Below are positions 1-9,272 of a DNA stretch of 64,000 bases, piece by piece; position 1 is the stretch's first letter, and every line of letters begins with the position of its first letter. The stretch covers positions 1 through 64,000 of the forward strand of contig QUMM01000008.1 of the NCBI GenBank assembly GCA_003435055.1, written 5' to 3'. A program made the position numbers and the translations under genes. The notes below the pieces were generated by a model that was not told the origin of the DNA, searched no databases, and saw nothing but the letters and a program-made list of their open reading frames with translations. This stretch comes from Lachnospiraceae bacterium OF09-6 (GTDB taxonomy: Bacteria; Bacillota; Clostridia; Lachnospirales; Lachnospiraceae).

Positions 1-720
1 CTCATTTGTGAAGACAAGGTCGTTCAGTCCCTGGTCGGCTGCTGCTACCAGCTGGCCTTTTCCGTTATCCTCCACGGTTACCGTGATGATGTAACTCTGC
101 TCGCTGTAGCTTACTCCTCCGAGGCTTCCTGCATTCTCTTTCACTTCATAGTAATGGGTTCCGGCTTCTTTGTACTCAATCCTGCTGAAGCTTACTGTTC
201 CGTCTGCTGCGTTGCTCTTGGTGTCTGTGTAGCCGCCTTCAACCACGTCTCCGTTTTCATCTACTTCTGTGATCGTGAAGCTGAACTCATTAGCTTTCAG
301 GGTCCGGCCTGTCAGTACTTTCTTTACGGATGGCGTATAGCTTCCGTCTTCCGTGTTGTACTCATTTGTGAAGACAAGGTCGTTCACTCCCTGGTCGGCT
401 GCTGCTACCAGCTGGCCTTCCCCGTTATCCCTTACAGTTACCGTGATGATGTAACTCTGCTTGCTGTAGCTTACTCCTCCGAGGCTTCCTGCATCCTCTT
501 TCACTTCATAGTAATGGGTTCCGGCTTCTTTGTACTCAATCCTGCTGAAGCTTACTGTTCCGTCTGCTGCGTTGCTCTTGGTGTCTGTGTAGCCGCCTTC
601 AACCACGTCTCCGTTTTCATCTACTTCTGTGATCGTGAAGCTGAACTCATTAGCTTTCAGGGTCCGGCCTGTCAGCTCTTTCTTTACGGACAGTGTATAG
701 CTTGTTTCTGTGGTTTTGTA
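1..720. repeat. Tandem 360-bp repeats encoding pilin-type domains
   Basis: The sequence at 1-360 recurs almost unchanged at 361-720 (for example, the block beginning ctcatttgtgaagacaaggt at 1 and again at 361). The period is 120 codons, so copy-number change keeps the frame. The copies diverge toward 660-720, where the unit grades into a more divergent repeat. The array continues past the left edge, so the copy number is unknown. Confidence 0.93.
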
Positions 721-3585
721 TTTATTCGTAAATACAACATTTTCTCCACCAACAATTATCTTATCTGCAACTAAAGTTCCGTCTTCCTTATAATATACAT
801 GTACTTGTACCTTATATACGGTAGTATCATAAGTAATACCCGATTCCCCTGTATTTTTTTCACTTACAATATAGAAATGATATCCTGTATTATCTCCCGT
901 GTATTTTATATTTGGGAATGCAAAACTTCCATCTGCCAGGTTTCCAACTTCTACCTTTTTCTTATCAGACAACGGTTCCCACTTTTCATTACACTCCTGA
1001 AGTTCAAACTTGAACTCATCTGCTGTTAATGCAGATCTACCAGTTAATACTTTCGTTCCATTTATGGTAATCTCTGTTTCTTTGGTTTTATTATCAAATT
1101 GAATACCGTCTGCAGAAGTTGCCTTACTGTCAGAATCTTCAATCTTATAATATGTCTTAGTTGCCGTGAATACATTATTATTTTTTTTAACATCAACTTT
1201 CAACAAATAAATTGTTTTGTCTGTCTCATATTTCGATTCCGCAATATTCTGACCTTCGGATACTTTATACCAATGTGTTCCAAGATCTTCATCTTTACTA
1301 TAATTAAATGTTGAAAATGTAATTGCTTTTCCATCATTATGAACGGTTTCTTTCCAATTCCAGTTTGCTCCTTTGAATGCTTCATCTGCATCATTCCAAT
1401 TCTGCTTACTGGTATCTTCGTATAATACAAATTCAAATACCTGATCTGCTGTCGGTGTCTGTCCATCTACTGTCTTGGTTCCATCAAATTTTGCTTCTGC
1501 CGGTGTTGTTATACCAGTGAAATCAGTTCGATGGGATTCTGCTTTTATGTTTACAGTATCTGCTACAACTGTACCATTTAGATTCTGAGTAACATTTACA
1601 GTTGCTCCAGGAGCAATCAGCATACCTGTCATTCTGTTGGCATTGATAGTTGTGCCAGATGCATTTATAAAATTCCAGATTACTTTACCATTTTCAAAAC
1701 TGGTAACTTCATTTGTACTCTGTGCAATGCCATCAATGTACACAATTGCGTTTGGCATAGTTACTTCACTTACACCACTACAGTCTACATTAACAATGAT
1801 ACTTCCATCATGTCCAGATTTAAAGCCCATCATTTTGATAGTGCTTCCACTCCCACCGATGCGATTTAAATCCGCTGCTGACATATTATAATATCCGGCA
1901 TAATCTGGATCTGTTAATGTCAATATTCTATTATTCTGATCAGAATACAGATTCTCCGCTATTCCAACATTTCCGACTGAAGCAAACGCAGAAGATTTTT
2001 TATTTACTTCATTTTTCACATCTGTCAGACTAATAAATGGTTTAGAGTCACTGTCTCTGTCAACCACAATATTATACGGCTTATCAATTTTTGTACCATT
2101 GATAGATATTGCATTACTATTATCTACCAGTCCCAGCGTACTATTGCTTCCAACTACAAGCACATGATTCGTACTGGACGCACTGTTGCCATTTATCTGC
2201 TTATAATTTTCTACGTAGGATAATTCATTCGAATAATTATTGGTTCCGAAGTTAGATCCAGCATACAGATTCTTTGCAAGTACATTACCATTTGTATGTG
2301 TTCCTAAATTAGCTGTATCAAAAGCTACAATATGAAAACTTCCTGCAACCCCCAATGGGCTTTTATCATTATAATATTTGCTATACTTTGAATCAGATGT
2401 GAATGCATTTTTGGTATCATTATATTCCAAAGTATAATTACCGTATTTTCCAGCCGGTATTTCTGCTGCTGTCAGCATCAGATCATACGGTGAAAAACTG
2501 TCTGTTACCAGTTCTACATTTTTTACAGAACCATCTGCTTCTACATTCGCATTAGCCTGTGTATCTTCTACTCCGTCATCTTTTACATGAAGAACTTTTA
2601 CATCAATATCTGCATCTTCATCTGTGATTGCCTCTGTATTTAACACTGGCTGTTTGAACTGGAATGCAACTTTGATGTCACCATTTTCCGGTTCGACTTC
2701 TTCTCCATTTACCTGGAATCCAATGTCATATACTGCATGCTGAAGTACGTAGTCTTCTACTTCTGCTTCTGTTTTTTCGACGGTCTCCTTATATTCCTTT
2801 GTCTTTTCATCTACTGGCTTCACAACCAGTTCTGCGTCCTGTGGAAGAGTTACTTCTGCAGGAACCGTAATGTTGATGATGACTTCATCATCTTCATATG
2901 TATAGGTACGTTCCTGAGCAGTTGCCCCGGTTCTCACCACGGCCACGTCACCCAGTTCTTTCGTACTCAATGATACAGCTTCCACTGCGCCGTTTTCGCT
3001 GGTCTGGATGTCTGCTGTTGCACCTGCCTGGTTCACGTAGGCACCTATGCTGCTGTCTTCCTGTCCTTCTGCCGCTGCCAGCACCGCATCTTTATAGTCG
3101 ATCTGTACCTGATAGTCGATATCAGACGGGATCTGTGCTTCACCGTCTGTGGTGAAAGCCAGATGGAACGCACTGATCCCCAGGACTTCCTGTGCTTCAT
3201 TTGTCAGGGCATTTTTGATCTCATCATAAGTCACAGAGTTTTCTACCACTGGCTGTACCTCCAGCTCAGTGCCTGCCGGCATCTGCGCCTCATCCGGTAC
3301 GGTTACGGTCACTGTGGCCTGATCTCCTTCACAGGTAAATACTTTCTGATCTGTGTATGCTGCTTCACTGCCCGTCTCACTCTCGGATTCTGATTCCTGT
3401 TCAGTGCCTGTTTCTGATTCGCTCTCAGACTCAGCCGGAGTCTCATCCTTCTTATCCTCTCCGCTTGTAATACCACCTACTACGATGGATGTGCTCGCCA
3501 GAACATCCATTCCGGTGTTGGTAAATACCATAGCACCTGCTGTCAATAATGCCAGGACCCTTTTCGTTCTCTCTCCCATTCTCAT
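1..3585 (-). CDS. Large repeat-containing surface protein (pilin/adhesin type), C-terminus beyond window
   Basis: An open frame runs from ATG at 3585 to the left edge (1195 residues seen, no stop). AAAGGATG lies about 9 nt upstream, and a second in-frame ATG follows two codons later. Residues 1-31 form a signal peptide whose pattern (ERxKRxLALL, later VLA) recurs in the adhesin at 46113-52926. A Ser/Glu-rich linker follows, then two beta-rich modules (about residues 80-165 and 226-315), a choice-of-anchor-A-like domain (about 415-685, with GSFHIVAFD and LVVGSN) and at least four streptococcal-pilin-type repeats from about residue 700, each with the pattern K.LTGR.L.A.EF.F and ending VFTN[EK]Y. 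Such repeats usually form intramolecular isopeptide bonds and build wall-anchored stalks. A sorting signal would be expected off-window. The anchor-A call is by motif only. Confidence 0.85.
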   Translation of the reverse strand, partial: MRMGERTKRVLALLTAGAMVFTNTGMDVLASTSIVVGGITSGEDKKDETPAESESESETGTEQESESESETGSEAAYTDQKVFTCEGDQATVTVTVPDEAQMPAGTELEVQPVVENSVTYDEIKNALTNEAQEVLGISAFHLAFTTDGEAQIPSDIDYQVQIDYKDAVLAAAEGQEDSSIGAYVNQAGATADIQTSENGAVEAVSLSTKELGDVAVVRTGATAQERTYTYEDDEVIINITVPAEVTLPQDAELVVKPVDEKTKEYKETVEKTEAEVEDYVLQHAVYDIGFQVNGEEVEPENGDIKVAFQFKQPVLNTEAITDEDADIDVKVLHVKDDGVEDTQANANVEADGSVKNVELVTDSFSPYDLMLTAAEIPAGKYGNYTLEYNDTKNAFTSDSKYSKYYNDKSPLGVAGSFHIVAFDTANLGTHTNGNVLAKNLYAGSNFGTNNYSNELSYVENYKQINGNSASSTNHVLVVGSNSTLGLVDNSNAISINGTKIDKPYNIVVDRDSDSKPFISLTDVKNEVNKKSSAFASVGNVGIAENLYSDQNNRILTLTDPDYAGYYNMSAADLNRIGGSGSTIKMMGFKSGHDGSIIVNVDCSGVSEVTMPNAIVYIDGIAQSTNEVTSFENGKVIWNFINASGTTINANRMTGMLIAPGATVNVTQNLNGTVVADTVNIKAESHRTDFTGITTPAEAKFDGTKTVDGQTPTADQVFEFVLYEDTSKQNWNDADEAFKGANWNWKETVHNDGKAITFSTFNYSKDEDLGTHWYKVSEGQNIAESKYETDKTIYLLKVDVKKNNNVFTATKTYYKIEDSDSKATSADGIQFDNKTKETEITINGTKVLTGRSALTADEFKFELQECNEKWEPLSDKKKVEVGNLADGSFAFPNIKYTGDNTGYHFYIVSEKNTGESGITYDTTVYKVQVHVYYKEDGTLVADKIIVGGENVVFTNKYKTTETSYTLSVKKELTGRTLKANEFSFTITEVDENGDVVEGGYTDTKSNAADGTVSFSRIEYKEAGTHYYEVKEDAGSLGGVSYSKQSYIITVTVRDNGEGQLVAAADQGVNDLVFTNEYNTEDGSYTPSVKKVLTGRTLKANEFSFTITEVDENGDVVEGGYTDTKSNAADGTVSFSRIEYKEAGTHYYEVKENAGSLGGVSYSEQSYIITVTVEDNGKGQLVAAADQGLNDLVFTNE

Positions 3586-3735
3586 AGTTCAGCATCCTTT
3601 CCATTCTTTTTCATGCGTTTTCTCATATGTTTTTGATTCTTATTCTCACTGCTCCGCCTGTACTGTTTCGACCATTGATATCTGTCTGTTATGCACATTG
3701 CCCTGAAACAGCTATTCTTATTTCACATTACCATC

Positions 3736-3764
3736 ATTATACACCATAAATTGTTTCTTGAACT
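3736..3764 (-). promoter_or_regulatory. Candidate promoter of the first surface protein
   Basis: On the minus strand a TATAAT -10 box (3736-3741) is preceded at 17 bp by AGTTCA, a weak -35 box (3759-3764). It lies about 150 bp upstream of the ATG at 3585, leaving a long 5' leader. The rest of the 3586-3899 gap is AT-rich with no other recognisable feature. Confidence 0.4.
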
Positions 3765-3899
3765 ATTTCGGGTAACTTTTTTTCTTTCGAATTCTACGAA
3801 ACATTTTCGTAATTTCCCCGGTTTTTCAGGAATGTTGCATAAATGAAGCATGATACATCTCTATTTTCATTCAACTGTCTCTTTCACGCCTGTGAACTG

Positions 3900-4715
3900 T
3901 CACAACAGCTTCATTTTTCCTTCAATAAAGTTTGACTCTGCATGTTTTTCATCCAGCAGCCGCATCTTCTCACATCGGGTGATCAGTTCATTCATAGTCT
4001 CTTTATCAATTTTGTTATAGTAGACAGCTCCTATGGAAAATGACATCGGCAGATTTTCTTCTTCACTGCTTTTGCAGAATGTTTCCTTCAGCTCATATAC
4101 ATAGTTCTCCAGCTGCATCGGCTCAGTCAGCCAAAAATAATAGCATAGAGCTGTTCCATATCTGCCTTTTCTTTTTCCTGTTCAAAGTAGTTTCGGTTGT
4201 ATACACCGGTTACCAGATCCCGATAAGCCAGTCTGGCGATCTCTTCTTCTTTCTTTTGCTGGAATCTCAAATGATAATGCTTCTTAATGCTGTTTTCCCG
4301 TGCCCAGAGAATCACCAGATACAGCAGTATCAGGAAGGACAGTATGCACAGCAGCAGCACCATTCGTACTTTTGGTTCTTCCTGAAACCGATATTCTTTA
4401 GTCACCGTCACTGACATGCTGGCCAGTTCCTCCCCGGAATTGCCATCAAACACTTTATAATTGCAGAGATAGCTGCGGTAGACATAGTTATTCTCCAGTT
4501 CGTAGACTCCATACCCATCCGTAGCTGCAAACACTCTTCCTTCGCTGTCCTCTCGTACATCCAGGATTCTCCGGTACGCATGATCTCTTTATCCTGTTCA
4601 TAATACATCAGCCCCTGTTCTTCGCAGGACAGCATCAGCGGTGCAAAGAATCGTTTTGCATAATAATGCAGTGCTTTCAATCTGCCGAATCATCACTGAT
4701 CTGTTCGATGGCTCC
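3900..4715 (-). pseudogene. Diguanylate cyclase (GGDEF) remnant
   Basis: Three fragments in different minus-strand frames together resemble a membrane-anchored GGDEF protein. The upstream piece (about 4680-4550) is a sensor-domain scrap ending SWMYER. The middle piece (4534-4127) continues RVFAATDGYG, has one transmembrane helix (MVLLLCILSFLILLYLVIL), and gives the GGDEF-domain start with the typical YRDLVTGVYNRNYF. The last piece (4118-3900) gives the domain end (SFSIGAVYY). Between IIFG and LTEPMQLE the core of the domain, including the GG[DE]EF active loop, is missing. That loss cannot be a single-base error, so cyclase activity is lost. The MYER junction may be a one-base GGG shortening like others in this window. 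The N-terminus is also absent. Confidence 0.75.
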
Positions 4716-4716
4716 A

Positions 4717-4929
4717 TCACTTCTTTTTCACAGTCGAGGTCGCACGATACTCATAGTCCTCATCCATTAATTTCAATGCTCTATCTTCGTTATCCTTGAA
4801 AAATGGATCTTCCATCTGTCCATTTCTTAACAGATCGGTATAGACCGTTCCCGGTACCACAGCTGTCTGGAAGTCTTCATCTCCCATGTGACGCATGTTC
4901 CAGTTCTTATTTAATTTCTGTGTGTACAT
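4717..4929 (-). pseudogene. GH2 beta-mannosidase N-terminal remnant
   Basis: A 70-codon frame starts at ATG 4929 with GAGAGAGG upstream and overlaps the end of the GH31 gene by 23 bp. It contains WNMRHMG, VVPGTVYTDLL, DPFFKDNE and DEDYEYRATSTV, the conserved opening of GH2 beta-mannosidases (sugar-binding domain), which are normally about 800 residues or more. The frame stops right after this block and runs into the GGDEF remnant, so more than 90 percent of the gene is deleted. Its overlap with the GH31 gene suggests it was once the last enzyme of that operon, and the operon may once have handled mannosides as well as xylosides. Confidence 0.7.
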
Positions 4930-7231
4930 GCTGTTTTCCTCTCTCAATGGTATATTCTGTCTTTTCTGTACCCATATACAGAGTCAGTTTCATCAGTGGC
5001 ATTGGTTTTTCAGAAGTCAGTTCAATGGTTCGGCCAGTTCTCTTTGCACGGATCACATTCACAATATGACCATCCACATCCGGTACTCTGCAGACTGCCT
5101 CAGCGCCATCCTGCAGCTGATACAGACGCAGATCCATCTGATTCTCATAGTCATAATCTGGCTTGTGATTTTCCCGTCCCACAGCCAGCAGCGTATTTTC
5201 TTTTACATACAATGGCAGAGAGAAGTAATCATAGGTATCTTCCTGCCAGCATCCGCCTCTTCTGGCTTCTCCGCTGAGCAGGTGAGTCCATACTCCTTTT
5301 GGCAGATAATACTGGCATACGCTGTCTTCCCGCAGGATCGGAGCGACCAGCAGTGCATCGCCCAGCATATACTGGCTGTCCAGATAAGCTACAGCCGGAT
5401 CATCCCTATATTCAAATACCATCGGCCGCATCATTGGTGTTCCCTCTTCATGTGCTTCGATCGCTTTTGCATACAGATACGGCATCAGTGTACATTTCAG
5501 TTTGGAGAAATGTGCAACTACATCGCAGGCTTCTTCATCAAACAGCCACGGCACACGATAGCTTCCGGAACCATGCAGACGGCTGTGGCTGGACAACAGT
5601 CCAAATGCCGCCCATCTCTTATACAGATCCGGTGTCGCAGTACTCTCAAATCCAGAGATATCGTGACTCCAGAATGAGAACCCGCTCATTGCAAAGGACA
5701 GACCGCCGCGCAGTGTCTCTGCCATAGATGGATAATTTGCAAAACAGTCACCGCCCCAGTGAACCGGGAACTGCTGGCTTCCTGCTGTGGCACTTCTGGC
5801 AAACAGTACTGCCTCCCGTTCTCCTTTTTCTTCTTTTAACAGTTGAAATACTGCCCTATTATATAAGAAGGTATAGTAATTATGCATTGCATGTGGATCA
5901 CTGCCATCATGGTAAACCACATTTACCGGGATACGTTCACCAAAGTCTGTCTTGAAGCAGTCTACCCCGGCATCCAGCAGAGTGCGCAGCTTATCCGTGT
6001 ACCATTTCACTGCATCCGGATTGGTAAAATCTACCAGTCCCATTCCGGCCTGCCAGTTATCGGTCTGCCATACGCCCTTTCCATCTGCACGCTTCAGCAG
6101 ATAGCCTTTTTCTGCGCCCTCTTTGAAGAACGGTGTGCCCTGTGCAATATAAGAATTGATCCATACACAGATCTTCAGTCCCTTGTCATGATATCTCTGA
6201 ATCGTTCCTTTGATATCCGGGAAGCAGTCTTTATCCCATTCAAAGTCACACCAGTGGAATGCTTTCATCCAGAAGCAGTCAAAATGGAATACCCGCATTG
6301 GAATATCCCGTTCAAACATACCGTTAATGAAGGAGCTGGTGGTCTCTTCATCATAATTGGTAGTAAAGGATGTGGACAGCCACAGTCCAAAGGACCATGC
6401 CGGTGGAAGCGCCGGTCTGCCCAGCATAGCCGTATACAGCTTCAATATCTCTTTCGGTGACGGGCCATAGAAAAATACATATTTTATCTTTTCACCCGGC
6501 ACGGAGAATCCCACATATTCTACTTTCTCACTGGCTACTTCAAAAGATACCTGATCCGTGCTGTCTACGAAAACACCGTAGCCTTTATTCGTCATATAGA
6601 ATGGAATGCTCTTGTATGCGATCTGAGAAGCGGTTCCACCATCTTCATTCCAGGTATCCACTGTCTGACCATTTTTTACAAACGCCGTAAAACGTTCTCC
6701 CAGACCATAGACACATTCTCCCACAGACAGAGACAGTTCGTTCATCATATATGGCTGATACTTTTCTGTCAGGTAATTGGCTTCGCCAAACATGGTACTT
6801 GGCTGGCGATCCCAGCGGATCAGTCCCAGATTACGCAGATTGCAGGAGGTCAGCACCTTGCCGTCCGCTTCAAATGCATAGGAGAATTGCTTCCGGTTCA
6901 CACGAACCTGAAGTACACCAGTGTCCATCAGTGCCTCGTCCTCTGTAATGATAACTTTTGCTTCGCAGATCTCTTCTGTCTTCTCAAACTGTGGCAGATG
7001 TGCATCATATCCTTCATAATGCCATGCACTGACTGCGATGGTACGGTCATTTCGCGCTACAAATTCTATGGTAATTGTCGGCATATTCAAGGTGCCGCCC
7101 CTGTCATTGGTATGTGCTGTCGGTGCAACGATGCGCATTCCTCCTGGAATCTCATCCACATAATAGCCTTCTGTTGCAAACAGCCCGTTGCTTCGTTCAC
7201 TTCTTAACCAATATCCTTCTGTAAATTTCAC
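4907..7231 (-). CDS. yicI: Alpha-xylosidase, GH31 (YicI type)
   Basis: It hydrolyses terminal alpha-xylosyl residues such as isoprimeverose from xyloglucan, in the cytoplasm. I start it at GTG 7231, eight bases after AGGAGGG, giving 774 residues against 772 in E. coli YicI; the upstream ATG of this frame has no ribosome site. An N-terminal beta-sandwich precedes the (beta/alpha)8 barrel. The nucleophile Asp is in KTDFGERIP (about residue 429) and the acid/base Asp in GGDCFANYP (about residue 495); their spacing of 66 matches the E. coli D416/D482 pair. The FKTDFGERIP form is typical of xylosidases rather than alpha-glucosidases. It is the last intact gene after an ABC importer, in line with intracellular use of an imported oligosaccharide. 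Substrate is inferred from family. Confidence 0.9.
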   Translation of the reverse strand: MKFTEGYWLRSERSNGLFATEGYYVDEIPGGMRIVAPTAHTNDRGGTLNMPTITIEFVARNDRTIAVSAWHYEGYDAHLPQFEKTEEICEAKVIITEDEALMDTGVLQVRVNRKQFSYAFEADGKVLTSCNLRNLGLIRWDRQPSTMFGEANYLTEKYQPYMMNELSLSVGECVYGLGERFTAFVKNGQTVDTWNEDGGTASQIAYKSIPFYMTNKGYGVFVDSTDQVSFEVASEKVEYVGFSVPGEKIKYVFFYGPSPKEILKLYTAMLGRPALPPAWSFGLWLSTSFTTNYDEETTSSFINGMFERDIPMRVFHFDCFWMKAFHWCDFEWDKDCFPDIKGTIQRYHDKGLKICVWINSYIAQGTPFFKEGAEKGYLLKRADGKGVWQTDNWQAGMGLVDFTNPDAVKWYTDKLRTLLDAGVDCFKTDFGERIPVNVVYHDGSDPHAMHNYYTFLYNRAVFQLLKEEKGEREAVLFARSATAGSQQFPVHWGGDCFANYPSMAETLRGGLSFAMSGFSFWSHDISGFESTATPDLYKRWAAFGLLSSHSRLHGSGSYRVPWLFDEEACDVVAHFSKLKCTLMPYLYAKAIEAHEEGTPMMRPMVFEYRDDPAVAYLDSQYMLGDALLVAPILREDSVCQYYLPKGVWTHLLSGEARRGGCWQEDTYDYFSLPLYVKENTLLAVGRENHKPDYDYENQMDLRLYQLQDGAEAVCRVPDVDGHIVNVIRAKRTGRTIELTSEKPMPLMKLTLYMGTEKTEYTIERGKQHVHTEIK

Positions 7232-7385
7232 GTTTTTTGCCCTCCTGTTTCTTATTCTATTACTTTCAAGAATGCCATTGATTATATTCATTGACAAGTT
7301 CCATTATTTTAAGAAAAGTGTAATTTTTTCTGTCTCCACTAAAAAACGCTGCCTCATGGTTTCCCATTCAGCAGCGTTTCCATTT

Positions 7386-8243
7386 TTAGCCTTTTACCGC
7401 ACCTGCGGAGACACCTTCTACAATAAATTTTGATAACAAAATATAGACAATAATAACCGGAAAGATAGAAAATGCAATCATCACATATACCTGCCCCATA
7501 TCAAACTTCAGGAAGTCTGCACTTCGCAGCTGAGCAATCAATATTGGCAGTGTTTTCTTTTTATCCGTATGAAGTACCAATGCAGGAACAAAATAGTTGT
7601 TCCAACTCTGTACAAAGGTAAAGATTGCCTGCACTGCAATTGCCGGTTTCATCAAAGGAAGCGAAATAGTATTGAAAGTCCTAAATTCTCCAGATCCATC
7701 AATACGTGCTGCTTCTACCAATTCCAATGGAAGATTGCTCTCCATATACTGTTTCATATAGAAGAACGTAACCGGTGCCGCTATACTTGGAACAATCAGT
7801 GGAATAAAAGAGTCATCCAGATGCATTTTTCCAAGAAGCTGAATGAATCCGAGTGCAGTTACCTGTGTTGGGATCATCATAACAGCCAGAATAAAGGTAA
7901 ACATAAATTTTCTTCCTTTAAAATCATAGGCGTGCAAAGCATAGGCAGTCATAGTAGAAAAATAAGTACACAAAACCGCTGAACTGGCTGCAATTATGAT
8001 ACTGTTAAACATTCCATGCCATACCGGAAGTGTCCCTGCCAGAAGATTTTTCCAGTTCGTAATCAGAAAACTTCCCGGAATTGCCGTAAATCCACGTTTC
8101 AATGCTCCATTAGATCTGGTCGCATTAATAAATAATACATAGAACCAGAACAGGCAGAGGAAAGATAGCAGAACCAGTACAATATATGCCAGGGTACGCT
8201 GACCTTTCATACTCATTCCTTTTTTCGTTTTTTTGTTATTCAT
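7386..8243 (-). CDS. Carbohydrate ABC transporter permease, MalG/CUT1 family
   Basis: A 285-residue inner-membrane permease starts at ATG 8243 with GGGGGAGAG upstream. It has six predicted membrane helices, beginning LAYIVLVLLSFLCLFWFYVLF. The EAA loop, which contacts the ATPase, reads ELVEAARIDGSGEFRTF, and the C-terminus is the usual KFIVEGVSAGAVKG. It sits 14 bp after its partner permease and upstream of the alpha-xylosidase. No ATPase gene is nearby, so a shared MsmK-type ATPase encoded elsewhere probably powers the importer, as is common for CUT1 systems in Firmicutes (inference). Confidence 0.92.
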   Translation of the reverse strand: MNNKKTKKGMSMKGQRTLAYIVLVLLSFLCLFWFYVLFINATRSNGALKRGFTAIPGSFLITNWKNLLAGTLPVWHGMFNSIIIAASSAVLCTYFSTMTAYALHAYDFKGRKFMFTFILAVMMIPTQVTALGFIQLLGKMHLDDSFIPLIVPSIAAPVTFFYMKQYMESNLPLELVEAARIDGSGEFRTFNTISLPLMKPAIAVQAIFTFVQSWNNYFVPALVLHTDKKKTLPILIAQLRSADFLKFDMGQVYVMIAFSIFPVIIVYILLSKFIVEGVSAGAVKG

Positions 8244-8257
8244 GATCTCTCCCCCTG

Positions 8258-9166
8258 TCAGTCTTTGGTTTTATTAAATCGGAATACAATCAGACTGAGT
8301 ACACCGGTAATAATAAACAGGCATACTGATAAAGCACCGCCCATACCAAAGTTCTTACTGTACAAATGCTTATTCAGGAACATAATCAATGTCATGGTAG
8401 ATCTCATCGGATCACCGGTTCCATTTGTCAGAATCTGTGGTACATCAAACATCTGGATTCCTCCGATCAGTGATGTAATCATAACATAGATCAAAATCGG
8501 ACGAAGCAATGGCAATGTGATTCTGAAGAAAATCTGTGTGGCAGTAGCACCATCTACTTCTGCTGCTTCATAGAGTGATGCATCAATTCCCATCATACCT
8601 GCCATAAGAAGGATCGTTGTATTACCAAACCACATCAGGAAGTTCAGTAATGCAACCAGCGTTCTTGTACTCCAGACATGGCTGAAGAAGCTATATGCTG
8701 ATTTCAGTATTCCTGCATGAAGCAACATGGCATTGATTGGTCCTCCATCAGAGAACAGTGTGAAAAATAACATAGCAAATGCTGATGCCATAATCAGGTT
8801 TGGCAGATAAATAACCGTTTTGAAAAATCGTTTTCCTTTCAGTCTCAGACTTGGATTGGAGAACCATGCTCCAAGCAACAAAGATACCAGAATCTGTGGC
8901 ACAAATCCCATAATCCACATAATCATGGTGTTTTTTAAATATACCCAAATATCACCACCCTGAAAGAGTTTTACATAATTATCAAACCCCACAAATCGCG
9001 GTCCTATCTGCATCAGACCAGACCGATAATTTTCAAAAAAACTGTTATATATTGTACTGACAAGTGGCACAAACTGAAATATGAGGTATACCACTACAAA
9101 CGGTATCAAAAACAGATACCCCCATTTGTTATAGCGAACTGCCTTATGGTTTTGATTCTTTGGCAT
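8258..9166 (-). CDS. Carbohydrate ABC transporter permease, MalF/CUT1 family
   Basis: This is the first permease of the importer, about 302 residues. I use the ATG at 9166 because AGGAG stands seven bases before it; ATGs at 9172 and 9187 fit the ribosome site worse. It has an N-terminal helix (GYLFLIPFVVVYLIFQFVPLV), five further helices, and the EAA loop as LYEAAEVDGATATQIFFRITLP. It lies between the binding-protein gene and the MalG-type gene in one operon, and a strong hairpin (9199-9233) separates it from the binding-protein gene. Confidence 0.9.
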   Translation of the reverse strand: MPKNQNHKAVRYNKWGYLFLIPFVVVYLIFQFVPLVSTIYNSFFENYRSGLMQIGPRFVGFDNYVKLFQGGDIWVYLKNTMIMWIMGFVPQILVSLLLGAWFSNPSLRLKGKRFFKTVIYLPNLIMASAFAMLFFTLFSDGGPINAMLLHAGILKSAYSFFSHVWSTRTLVALLNFLMWFGNTTILLMAGMMGIDASLYEAAEVDGATATQIFFRITLPLLRPILIYVMITSLIGGIQMFDVPQILTNGTGDPMRSTMTLIMFLNKHLYSKNFGMGGALSVCLFIITGVLSLIVFRFNKTKD

Positions 9167-9198
9167 TTTCATTCTCCTTTCAGGCACGCTTTGGTTTT

Positions 9199-9233
9199 AA
9201 ATATGCCTGCCTGATGATCAGGCAGGCATATTT
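9199..9233. promoter_or_regulatory. Intercistronic hairpin after the binding-protein gene
   Basis: A 35-base near-perfect palindrome: 16-base arms AAATATGCCTGCCTGA and its complement around a 3-base loop. It lies between the binding-protein stop (9273) and the permease start (9166). It can work as a partial terminator or as a 3' stabiliser that keeps binding-protein mRNA more abundant than permease mRNA. Confidence 0.85.
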
Positions 9234-9272
9234 CATCTTTTTACTTATTGAATGATTCGCTGCAATATCAGA

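Noticed and set aside
4907..7231. GH31 as a sulfoquinovosidase, given the transaldolase-like gene at 21749-22417
   Set aside because: The active-site sequence KTDFGERIP and total length fit YicI alpha-xylosidase, and the two loci are 14 kb apart under different regulators.
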